This document shows, piece after piece, positions 8,145 through 14,646 of a stretch of DNA of 21,888 nucleotides. This DNA is from an uncultured Methanofollis sp. Its GTDB lineage: Archaea; Halobacteriota; Methanomicrobia; Methanomicrobiales; Methanofollaceae. The stretch is from positions 1 to 21,888 of the forward strand of contig NZ_CALFSA010000222.1 of assembly GCF_937919355.1 (NCBI RefSeq), in the 5' to 3' direction. Within the stretch, counting starts at the first letter, position 1. Each line of letters starts with the position of its first letter. The position numbers were made by a program, and so were the translations under genes. Below the pieces are notes generated by a model that ran no database searches, was not told the DNA's origin, and saw only the letters and a list, made by a program, of their open reading frames with translations.

Positions 8145-9325
8145 CGGGACACCTCCCGGTAGACTGCTTCGTGTGCCGCGGCGATCCTCGCCCAGTCCAG
8201 TCCCTGTACGGCAGAACGTGCATTTCTGCCCATCTTCTCTCTTTCCTCCCTTGCACGGACGAGGCGGAGTATTTTTGCACCGAGATCCTCCGGGTCGCCG
8301 GTCTTGCTGAAGAGACCGTTCTCGCCGTCGCAGACCTGGGCCCTGAAGACCGGAAGCCCGCTCACCACCGCAGGGAGTCCGCACGCGGCCGCCTCCAGGA
8401 CAGTGAGGGGGTACGCCTCCCCGAAGGAGGGGAGGGCAAAGATGTCCGCGGCATGGTACAGCAATTTTTTCGTCTCCTCCCCTACCGTACCGGTGAAGAC
8501 GACGTTCTTCTCCAGGGAGAGGGCTTTTGCCTCCTCCCTGAGGCCTGCACCGAAAGGCGTGATTGTCCCGGCGAGGACCAGGGTTGTGTCGGGCGCCTCC
8601 CTGAAGACCGTCTGCATTGATGCGAGGAGTACGTGCGGCCCTTTCCGGGGCACGAGGTTCCCGAGGAAGAGGACGATCGCTCCACCCTCCGGGAGTCCGA
8701 GCCTCCTTCTACATTCTTTTTTCGAGAGAGGCGTTTCAAGTTCAGCGATATCGATCCCGTTCGGGATGACGCTGATCCGGTTCCTGAAGGGCTGGAGGTG
8801 CGGGGACGAGGCGACGACCTCCTGCGAGAGGGCGATGATCCGGTCGCTCTTTGCAAAAGACTGCCTCAGGTAATACTCAGAATAGCCGTACAGCAGCACC
8901 CGTCTGACGAGATTCCCCGACCAGATGTCAGGGTCGAGGTGGTGGGTGACGACAAAGGGCGCCCGGTTCTGTCTGATGTGGCCGAGGGCCGCAAGGGTCG
9001 CAGGCGGCGACCCTGCATGGAGGTGGACGATGTCGAGGGGGGGAGTGTCCCGTCCCCGCAGGTACTTCAGGGATATCTCGGTCTCCGCAAGTTTCAGGTC
9101 TTTCCCGTACCGGAAAACCGTAATGCCCCCAAACTCTTCAGTGTGGTCGGACCGGTCGGCCGAGGTCGTGAAGATCCCGATCTCGTGGCCGAGTTTCTCC
9201 AGTTCCAGGGCGAGGTGATAGACGACCTCGCCGACGCCGCTCCTGACATAGGCCCCGCCTTCAGGGACTTCGTCCACAAAGGGTTTTTTATACGGGAAGT
9301 CAGTCGTAAATAGCCCGATCCGCAT
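8141..9325 (-). CDS. GT-B glycosyltransferase (GT4-type)
   Basis: This is a 394-residue GT-B enzyme. The N-terminus has RIGLFTTDFPYKKPFV and a Gly-rich turn (GGAYVRSGVGEVVYHLA) typical of acceptor-domain loops; DIVHLHAGSPPATLA and VIPNGID follow. The donor domain has LFLGNLVPRKGPHVLL and the complete E-x7-E motif (GEAYPLTVLEAAACGLP). Two starts are possible: GTG at 9331, which overlaps the previous stop, and ATG at 9325, which has a G-rich Shine-Dalgarno-like stretch at better spacing; ATG is given here. Its stop overlaps the GTG of the next gene. It presumably adds one sugar of the cluster's glycan; the sugar is not predictable. Confidence 0.9.
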   Translation of the reverse strand: MRIGLFTTDFPYKKPFVDEVPEGGAYVRSGVGEVVYHLALELEKLGHEIGIFTTSADRSDHTEEFGGITVFRYGKDLKLAETEISLKYLRGRDTPPLDIVHLHAGSPPATLAALGHIRQNRAPFVVTHHLDPDIWSGNLVRRVLLYGYSEYYLRQSFAKSDRIIALSQEVVASSPHLQPFRNRISVIPNGIDIAELETPLSKKECRRRLGLPEGGAIVLFLGNLVPRKGPHVLLASMQTVFREAPDTTLVLAGTITPFGAGLREEAKALSLEKNVVFTGTVGEETKKLLYHAADIFALPSFGEAYPLTVLEAAACGLPAVVSGLPVFRAQVCDGENGLFSKTGDPEDLGAKILRLVRAREEREKMGRNARSAVQGLDWARIAAAHEAVYREVSR

Positions 9326-9327
9326 TG

Positions 9328-10458
9328 TCACGCCCCCATCGAGCGGTATATCGACTCGTAGGCCTTCGAGACACGGCTCCAGAGATATTTTCTGGTGACC
9401 ATATCCTGTCCTGTGCGAGCAAGTCTGACTGCCGTATTTTTATCGTCGATGACACTCAGGATCGCCCTTGCAAGAGACATCTCATCCTTCGGAGGCACAA
9501 GGAGAGCGGAACCCGTGAAGTGGTCCCTCACCCCGGGAATATCGGTCGTGACGACAGGCAGACCGAAGTACATCGCCTCCAGCACGACGGTCGGGCAGAC
9601 TTCAGAGAGAGAGGGGAGGACAAAGAGGTCGGTATGCCGATAGAGGTACACCAGTTCGTCGAGACTGATGTCGCCGGCAAGTATTACAGACTCCTGGACA
9701 CCCTGGTCCCTGATGAGTCGCTCGAAGTATTCTCTGTCCTCCCCCTCGCCGACCATGATGCACCTGACGTCCCGGCCATTACCCGACTGCCTGATGATGG
9801 CCATCGCCCTGATCAACCATTCGAGGCCCTTTCTCCGGATCAGTCTGCCGACATAGAGGAGGTTGGTCCTGCCGCTGAGGTCGAAGATCCCGTTCGATCC
9901 GCTTATACCATCAAAAAATTCAGGGTCGATGGCATTGTGGAGGATACTGATCTTGTCGGAAACAGAGGCGTTGATGGAGAGGACATAGTCCCGGTCTTCC
10001 GCAGAGTTCACAGCTATCCTGTCCACACGGGAGAAAATACGCCGGCCTATGGTCTTGCTGTAGACCTTCTCCATGGCGTCATGGAAGGGGTCGCCAAAGA
10101 TCAACTGGCCGTGGCATGTCAGCATGAGGGGGGCGCACCTGCCATTCCTGAGAAAGGCGGCCGCCATGGCGGCGGTGCTGTGTTCGTTGTGGGTATGGAC
10201 GATGTCACACTCCTTGCTCTCCTGTGACAGTGTCATGAAGGCGGGAGTAAGGGGGTTTCTCATGGGGCGGGCGAGACAGCGGTGCCGGGTTATTCTGATG
10301 CCCTCTGAGGTCTCGCACTCCGGGCTGTACGGGTAGTTCGATGTGATGATCTCGACGTCATGGCCGTGTCTGACCAGGTATTTGCTGAGATTGTAGACGT
10401 AGCGCTCCTGCCCCCCTCGATAGGGGAGACAGTAGGGAACGATCTGGAGTATTTTCAT
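9328..10458 (-). CDS. GT-B glycosyltransferase (GT4-type), first gene of cluster
   Basis: This is a 376-residue protein with the classic GT4 layout. The N-terminal MKILQIVPYCLPYRGGQERY is the Gly-rich acceptor-domain loop; DIVHTHNEHS, ILHNAIDPEFF and LLYVGRLIRRKGLEWLI mark the domain junction and donor site; and EVCPTVVLEAMYFGLPVV is the full E-x7-E motif. A GAGGAGTG ribosome-binding site precedes the ATG by about 7 nt. The gene heads the minus-strand cluster, with about 590 bp of non-coding DNA upstream that probably holds the main promoter. Its stop sits within a few bases of the next start, so the genes are coupled. Confidence 0.92.
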   Translation of the reverse strand: MKILQIVPYCLPYRGGQERYVYNLSKYLVRHGHDVEIITSNYPYSPECETSEGIRITRHRCLARPMRNPLTPAFMTLSQESKECDIVHTHNEHSTAAMAAAFLRNGRCAPLMLTCHGQLIFGDPFHDAMEKVYSKTIGRRIFSRVDRIAVNSAEDRDYVLSINASVSDKISILHNAIDPEFFDGISGSNGIFDLSGRTNLLYVGRLIRRKGLEWLIRAMAIIRQSGNGRDVRCIMVGEGEDREYFERLIRDQGVQESVILAGDISLDELVYLYRHTDLFVLPSLSEVCPTVVLEAMYFGLPVVTTDIPGVRDHFTGSALLVPPKDEMSLARAILSVIDDKNTAVRLARTGQDMVTRKYLWSRVSKAYESIYRSMGA

Positions 10459-10860
10459 GGATGGTCACTCCTCAGGATCCACAGGTGGGGCGAGGCTGTG
10501 ACCGGATCGGGGTACGACATGTGCGGCGTGGGGCGCCGGTCATTCTGACTGTGTCCGTGCAGACGGTCCCCTCGGTCATATGGTCGGGGTCTGCTGCCAC
10601 TGCGACACCGGGTCGGCATGCTGAAAACCCGGGTCCAGCATGTCTGCCGGGTGCAGGTCAGAGAAGATATCTGACGATTAAATCTGAATAAAAACCGTCC
10701 CCCCGTGGTCCGGTCGTACCGTCACTACTCGGTGATTGTATTTATACTTTATTCATCCAGCCAGATATGTGCCTGATAGTATGATTGGAATCACAAACCG
10801 CGCCGGGATTAGGGTAGATATATACCTGTTGTGAGCAGTGTCTGGAGGGAAAACAAAAGA

Positions 10861-10950
10861 ATGCTCGAATTTTTCCGTGACATTCTCGTCCATGCCCCTT
10901 TCTGGACTCCTGATACGCGTTCTGATCCGCCCCCGTCGTCCCCCGCGTGA
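10861..10950 (+). CDS. Possible 29-residue small protein
   Basis: A short frame (ATG to TGA) has a TATA-like GATATATACC about 45 bp upstream and GGAGGG 12 nt before the ATG. The peptide starts with a plausible amphipathic helix (MLEFFRDILVHAPFW) and ends in a Pro/Ser-rich tail. It matches no family I recognise, and spacing from the ribosome-binding site is long. It could equally be chance or a gene remnant. Confidence 0.2.
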   Translation: MLEFFRDILVHAPFWTPDTRSDPPPSSPA

Positions 10951-11003
10951 GGTGGCTCAGGCAGATATCCTCCTGCGGCAGTCGGCATGCCCGATGATGT
11001 CCA

Positions 11004-11014
11004 TATTTTTATAG
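11004..11014 (+). promoter_or_regulatory. TATA box of unknown 94-aa gene
   Basis: ATTTTTATAG is an archaeal TATA-like element. Transcription about 25 bp downstream would begin near 11035, which is after the upstream ATG at 11030 and so favours the ATG at 11048 as the start. Confidence 0.45.
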
Positions 11015-11047
11015 TGTGCGTGATATTTCATGCAGGAGACGGTGACT

Positions 11048-11332
11048 ATGATCGGTCCGCAGATGGTCGGCCAGGATCTCAGGGTCGAGATGATGGAGAG
11101 GGTCGAAGCGCTCTTTGACTCTCATGGCGGCAAACCCTTTGCTGACATCGCAGGAGACCTTGGAGAGTGGGGCTTTGTGCAGAAGGGGGGAGACCCCGCG
11201 ACGGTGGTGATGGAACATGGCGACCTCCAGTTGTACCTTGAGGTCGAACTGGACAGGGCCGGGACGGTGCACGGTTATGCCCTCCTCCCCTTCGATGAGA
11301 CTGCCAGGAAGCAGGAGAAGTTCAGGTGGTAG
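11048..11332 (+). CDS. Hypothetical small acidic protein
   Basis: This 94-residue protein is not one I recognise. It is soluble, without signal peptide or membrane segment, and rich in Glu and Asp. It has a helical N-terminal half (LRVEMMERVEALFDSHGG) and a beta-rich C-terminal half (VVMEHGDLQLYLEVELDRAG) that reads like a small two-layer fold. The start at 11048 is preferred over 11030 because a GGAG site lies 9 nt before it and the predicted transcription start falls between the two ATGs. High GC at third codon positions supports real coding. It is monocistronic, with a T-run shortly after the stop (11347-11354). Confidence 0.65.
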   Translation: MIGPQMVGQDLRVEMMERVEALFDSHGGKPFADIAGDLGEWGFVQKGGDPATVVMEHGDLQLYLEVELDRAGTVHGYALLPFDETARKQEKFRW

Positions 11333-11754
11333 GTGCTCTCCTGATATCTTTTTTCCTGATACTCTTTTCTCGGCCTGCACTTTTCCGTGGTTTCCTCCAA
11401 GGCATACCTCTCTTGAGCACCTCCTGTGTATCCATCCCTGCGATCAGACTCTGGTCAGAGGTGATGGGATGAGGGAGATGATCCCGGCAAAGGGGAAGAT
11501 AATCGGGACAGAACAGAGGAGTATCATGCCCCGGCCAAAGAATGGGTATCCAAACAGGTTTCTTCTATACGATGATGGTCGTCCTGGAAGGGGTCCATGA
11601 AACCGTTCATGATGGCAAACTCTCATCACGATCTCCTGTAGAGGTGATCGAAGACCTTTGCCAGACCTTGCAGGATCAGGTACTCCCTTCTCGCCTAAAC
11701 CGAAGGATTATATGAGAGTGACGTATCTTGGGTGTCTGCGAAGAGTGGAGGACC
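11333..11754 (+). other. Gene-poor region; possible gene remnant
   Basis: There is a T-run at 11347-11354 (probable terminator of the preceding gene) and a stem-loop CATGAA/TTCATG (11596-11611). A plus-strand frame runs from ATG 11572 to TGA 11715 (47 codons) with a convincing-looking stretch, SPVEVIEDLCQTLQDQVLP; the preceding 60 bp in other frames also look partly coding. No family is recognised and no good ribosome-binding site precedes the ATG. A decayed gene or a small protein are both possible. Confidence 0.3.
11707..11715 (+). promoter_or_regulatory. TATA box of ferredoxin gene
   Basis: ATTATATGA lies 40 bp before the ATG at 11755, predicting a leader of about 18 nt that contains the GGAGG ribosome-binding site. 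Confidence 0.5.
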
Positions 11755-11979
11755 ATGGTACGGATCACCATTGAACGTGAGGAATGCACGAGTTGCGCCC
11801 TGTGCTGGGAGACATGTCCTGAGGTGTTTGAGGAGAACCCGGACGATACGCTGAGTCAGATCGTCGAAGAATACAGGCGGGGCGGGGACCCGGCTGAAGG
11901 AGAGGTGTCCGACGATATGGAGGACTGCGTCCGGGACGCCGCGGAGGGGTGCCCGGTCGAGATCATCCGTCTCTCCTGA
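11755..11979 (+). CDS. Monocluster [4Fe-4S] ferredoxin
   Basis: This is a 74-residue electron carrier. The cysteine pattern CTSCALCWETCP near the N-terminus and DCVRDAAEGCP near the C-terminus matches the Pyrococcus-type monocluster ferredoxin. In that family the first, second and third positions plus the distal Cys before Pro hold one [4Fe-4S] cluster, and the remaining two cysteines form a disulfide. Here the second ligand position is Cys, where the Pyrococcus protein has Asp. The middle region is strongly acidic (EENPDD, EGEVSDDMED), as expected for a ferredoxin. The ATG at 11755 is chosen over one at 11728 because of GGAGG just upstream and because the family begins at this point. It is probably monocistronic and serves a cytoplasmic oxidoreductase that is not encoded nearby. 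Confidence 0.9.
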   Translation: MVRITIEREECTSCALCWETCPEVFEENPDDTLSQIVEEYRRGGDPAEGEVSDDMEDCVRDAAEGCPVEIIRLS

Positions 11980-12043
11980 TCTACTCTGAACCCATTTTTC
12001 CACCAGAGGCAGACCCTATATACGGGCGCCGTCCCCCCGCTGC

Positions 12044-12650
12044 ATGCCACAGATACGGGAGGTTGGGCCAGCCTCGTCGAGGCTCAGGCGGGTCTTCGGT
12101 CACCGCGACGTGCCTCTCTTCGACCCTTCCCTGATGCTCGACGTCTTCAAGCCAGACCTCCCGAGGACTATCTCGCCGGTTTTCCCTGGCTCCTGCACCA
12201 CGGCATTGAGACGGTCACCATCATGCTTGACGGGCGGGTAGAGCACTGCGACAGCACCGGCGCGGGAGACGTGCAGCGGATGACCGCGGGGTCGGGGAGT
12301 CCACCCGGAGATGCCGAAGAAACCCGTCGACGGAATGATGGGGGGTTTCCGCTCCGGGTGAACCTCCCCCGCTCGCACAGGATGATGGATCCACACTACC
12401 AGGAGATCGGGGCGGCCGAGAGATCCCGGTGGTCGGTGAGGGAGCGGGAGATCGTCGCCGGCTCATCCACGAACCGATCGCCTGATCCGGCCTGATCGTG
12501 ATGAATCGTTCATGAAACGAAGTTTCAAGCGGTTCTCTGGAATCCACTTCAGTGGATTTCCCGGTAACACGCGGGAGGGATCGGATGAGGCTTTCCTTGA
12601 GTACAGGGAGGGGATGTTTGTCCGGGTGCGGGCGCCGACCCGCAGAACAG
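12044..12650 (+). pseudogene. Decayed pirin-family gene
   Basis: Pieces of a pirin (cupin dioxygenase-like) protein follow each other in the correct order but in different frames. They are FGHRDVPLFDPSLMLDVFKPD (shown in part, 12098-12156), DYLAGFPW then HHGIETVTIMLDGRVEH, GDVQRMTAGSG, MPKKPVDGMMGGF, VNLPRSHRMMDPHYQEI, EIPVVGEG, LIHEPIA followed by a TGA where pirins have Trp, GLIVMN, and NTREGSDEAFLEYREGMF. At least four frameshifts, one in-frame stop, an internal loss of roughly 100 codons and an insertion at 12507-12568 are needed to align it. The metal-binding HPHRG motif is altered (LLHHG) and the HQEM His is lost. A TATA-like CCTATATACG (12015-12024) survives upstream. It cannot make a working pirin. 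Confidence 0.85.
12507..12568 (+). repeat. Short two-hairpin insertion in the pirin pseudogene
   Basis: Pirins read VMNT-R-E at this point. Here VMN (12498-12506) and the following NTREG (from 12566) are separated by about 60 extra bases. The extra DNA holds two adjacent perfect hairpins: TGAAAC-gaa-GTTTCA (12513-12527) and AATCCACT-tc-AGTGGATT (12541-12558). The Asn codon is present on both sides (aat, aac), which could be a tiny target duplication. This resembles a miniature palindromic repeat element, but no second copy was found in the window. Confidence 0.45.
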
Positions 12651-12714
12651 GCGAGACTTCGAAAAAATTCGCAGTTTACGAGAGGATTATCCCGACAGGG
12701 GGCCATTTTCTATC

Positions 12715-13140
12715 ATGAAACAGATCCTCACCCTCCTCCTTCTCGGCTGTATCCTCGCCCTCGCAGGGGCGGCCGGATGCACCTCAAACGACACGTCGTC
12801 CCCTGTCGTCGTCGAATACCACAGGACTGGTGGGTTTGCGGGCTTCAACGACACCGTCGTCGTCTACGAGAACAGGACCGCGGATGTCTCCCGCCACGGC
12901 GACCTCTCCACGATGACTCTCGATGCCGCCGACCTCACGCAGATACGGGCGATGGTGACCTCAGATTCGTTCCAGTCTCTCCGGGATGAGTATCTCCCCC
13001 TGTACCAGGGGTACGACCTCTTCTCCTATGAGGTGACGGCCGGGGGGAAGACTGTCCGTGCCACTGACGGTGCCGTCCCTGAGGCGCTTGCCGGGATCAT
13101 CTCAGAGATGGACGCTATCATTACGCAGAGTCTGCCATAA
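12715..13140 (+). CDS. Emfourin-like (M4 protease inhibitor-like) lipoprotein
   Basis: This is a 141-residue predicted lipoprotein with a hydrophobic signal (about residues 3-21) and a lipobox ending in AAGC, giving a lipidated Cys22 on the outer face of the membrane. The mature part has VEYHRTGGFAGFNDTVVVY, then DAADLTQIRAMVTSDSFQSL, DLFSYEVTAGGKTVRATDGAVPE and a C-terminal helix. This order (a Arg-Thr-Gly-Gly-Phe-Ala-Gly strand, a helix with F-x-x-L, a YEV strand) is that of emfourins, small inhibitors of protealysin-like M4 metalloproteases. Emfourins normally sit beside an M4 protease gene; none is visible here. Inhibition of an external or envelope protease is inferred from family resemblance. 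The ribosome-binding site (a G-rich stretch about 11 nt upstream) is weak. Confidence 0.72.
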   Translation: MKQILTLLLLGCILALAGAAGCTSNDTSSPVVVEYHRTGGFAGFNDTVVVYENRTADVSRHGDLSTMTLDAADLTQIRAMVTSDSFQSLRDEYLPLYQGYDLFSYEVTAGGKTVRATDGAVPEALAGIISEMDAIITQSLP

Positions 13141-13241
13141 AGAAATTTCTCCTATTTTTATGAGGGGAGGAACGGGGCCATCATCCTCCAGGGAAGAGAT
13201 CCGACCCTCCCGGTATGTAGGGTGAAGAAAAAGAAGATGGT

Positions 13242-13538
13242 TCAGGACTCCACATCGAGGTCGATCTGGATGCCCCCGGTCGTGGCGAAGATGAAGTTAT
13301 AGATCACCGCCGCAATCGCGCCGCCGATGAAACCACCGATGGCCCAGAGCACGATGGCGAGAAGGATCCCTCCGATCCCCGCCGTAATTGCGGCGATAAT
13401 CCCCAAGTCAGTTGTGGGCACGGCCATTGCAACACCTAAAATTCCTGCGATAAGGCCGTACAGGGCACTCAGAATTGCAAAAAAGAGTGCAACGGACATC
13501 ACGCCAAGGCGACGCACTTTCACGCTCTGCTGTGTCAT
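13242..13538 (-). CDS. Small membrane protein, DUF3566-like
   Basis: This is a 98-residue protein with three hydrophobic segments: VMSVALFFAILSALYGLIAG (about 13-35), the IIAAITAGIGGILLAIVLW stretch (about 48-66) and a Gly/Ala-rich one (about 69-86). The N-terminal VRRLGVMSVA and the C-terminal GGIQIDLD resemble the archaeal DUF3566-type transmembrane domain. The ATG at 13538 is chosen because GGAGGGGG precedes it and because the TATA box at 13581-13590 would start transcription near 13560, downstream of the alternative ATG at 13574. A T-rich tract follows the stop on this strand (13222-13236). The molecular role is unknown. Confidence 0.75.
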   Translation of the reverse strand: MTQQSVKVRRLGVMSVALFFAILSALYGLIAGILGVAMAVPTTDLGIIAAITAGIGGILLAIVLWAIGGFIGGAIAAVIYNFIFATTGGIQIDLDVES

Positions 13539-13580
13539 CTCCTTCCCCCTCCTGTTTTCGTCTGATTCATGCACTCAATG

Positions 13581-13590
13581 ATATATAAAT
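13581..13590 (-). promoter_or_regulatory. TATA box of small membrane protein gene
   Basis: On the minus strand the sequence reads ATTTATATAT, an almost ideal archaeal TATA box, 43 bp before the ATG at 13538; it predicts a leader of about 20 nt that contains the ribosome-binding site. Confidence 0.65.
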
Positions 13591-13777
13591 ATAATTCCAA
13601 TATGTGGGGTCATCGATTAAAGGTCTAAAAAATGTGATCTGCGGTATCTGTTCGCCATACTATCTCCCCACCATTGATGTCGCTTTATTGTACAGCAGAA
13701 TCCGATAAATGTCGGGTATATTTTAAAATTTTGAGAAAATAGTGCGATATGCGTGACATGCCCATTTGCAAAAATTG

Positions 13778-14041
13778 ATGTTATCTTTCGACCCACACGT
13801 ACCCATGCAGTGTGACGTCTCATCCAGCATTCTTCATCTTGTCACCGGTGCAGCGGTTACCCAGGTCCTGTTGCTCGTCCTCTCGATGAATTTCGGCGGT
13901 ATCGGCCTTCCGAGTACGGTTTTCGGGGGAATCGATGGCATGCATATACTCCTCTTCGGCATCTTCGACCTCATCGGCGGGGTCGGTTTTGCGGCCCTGA
14001 TGCAGCGCCAGGTCGAGCCCTCCCTCCAGGTCACGGAGTGA
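13778..14041 (+). CDS. Hypothetical small membrane protein
   Basis: This 87-residue protein has two hydrophobic segments, LHLVTGAAVTQVLLLVLSM and MHILLFGIFDLIGGVGFAALM, joined by a Gly-rich loop (FGGIGLPSTVFGGIDG). I do not recognise the family. The start is uncertain: ATG 13778 is given, ATG 13805 would remove nine residues, and neither has a clear ribosome-binding site. A TATA-like GGTATATTTTA near 13715-13725 predicts transcription from about 13745. GC-rich third positions in the membrane segments support coding. Confidence 0.5.
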   Translation: MLSFDPHVPMQCDVSSSILHLVTGAAVTQVLLLVLSMNFGGIGLPSTVFGGIDGMHILLFGIFDLIGGVGFAALMQRQVEPSLQVTE

Positions 14042-14362
14042 AAACGTCCTCACTTTTTCTCTCCATGTCTCCAGTATCAGTTAGCCAGAACTGTGGCGGA
14101 CTGCTGGCACTCCATTCCGACAGGTCATGGGTTTGTTGCGGGCGGTCTCCCGCCAACTTTTTCCACAACCCATCGCAAACCGGGGCATACGATCAGTGCG
14201 CCGCCCATCCGGTATCCCACTCAAACAATCACGGGCCGGATACACGCGTTCCCTGAACCACGCACGAGGTCGAGAAGGGATCCTGTCAGGCAGATATGAT
14301 CTCCATTGTGACGGTATTAATCCCCGAAGAATGCCAATGTAATGTTAGGGATGTGATAGGGC
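14042..14362 (+). other. Intergenic region with a nested inverted repeat
   Basis: No gene is supported. A two-level inverted repeat lies at 14127-14173: outer arms ATGGGTT (14127-14133) and AACCCAT (14167-14173), inner stem GGCGG (14141-14145) with CCGCC (14150-14154), followed by AAC and five T. The inner hairpin plus T-run could end the preceding transcript; the outer arms suggest a larger RNA fold. The 60 bp before the ACT-domain gene contain weak TATA-like elements (GATATGATC about 14292, GTATTAATC about 14314). Confidence 0.4.
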
Positions 14363-14635
14363 ATGAAAAAAACCATCATCACTGTCGTCGGGAAAGATAC
14401 AGTCGGGATCATCGCGAAGGTCTGCACATACCTCGCCGCCAACCAGGTGAATGTCGAGGACATCTCCCAGACCATCGTGCAGGGCTACTTCAACATGATG
14501 ATGATCGTCGACACCAGCAGGTCTTCCAAGCCGTTTGGCGAGATGGTGCAGGACCTCGATACCCTCGGCAACGAGATCGGCGTGAAGATCAGGTGTCAGC
14601 ATGAAGACATTTTCATAAAAATGCACCGGATCTGA
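14363..14635 (+). CDS. ACT domain protein, UPF0237 family
   Basis: This 90-residue protein is a single ACT domain. It starts with MKKTIITVVGKDTVGIIAKV, the ligand-binding Gly turn being GKDTVGI, and continues with NQVNVEDISQTIVQGYFNMMMIVD and a final IRCQHEDIFIKMHRI, the family ending. ACT domains bind amino acids or similar small molecules and act as regulators. The gene lies 11 bp before the UPF0210 gene, an arrangement conserved in bacteria and archaea, so the two products probably work together. The ligand is unknown. A GTGAT-type site lies upstream of the ATG. Confidence 0.93.
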   Translation: MKKTIITVVGKDTVGIIAKVCTYLAANQVNVEDISQTIVQGYFNMMMIVDTSRSSKPFGEMVQDLDTLGNEIGVKIRCQHEDIFIKMHRI

Positions 14636-14646
14636 GAGGTATTCGG

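Larger units (their letters stand above)
10459..11047. other. Intergenic regulatory region between divergent units
   Basis: No convincing gene longer than 30 codons is seen. The stretch holds three CCGGGT(C/G) motifs at 10608, 10629 and 10647 (about 20 bp apart) overlapping an inverted repeat (CATGCTG 10617-10623 with CAGCATG 10636-10642). It also has an A/T-rich element, AGTATAAATAC on the minus strand near 10738-10749, which is the best TATA candidate for the glycan cluster, and a plus-strand GATATATACC near 10815 ahead of a 29-codon frame. Distance from the minus TATA candidate to the first gene implies a leader of about 250 nt, unusually long for an archaeon. Confidence 0.4.

Noticed and set aside
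12512..12718. 68-codon frame whose stop overlaps the lipoprotein start
   Set aside because: Its first part is the hairpin insertion and its middle part matches the pirin C-terminus, so it is better read as part of the pseudogene.
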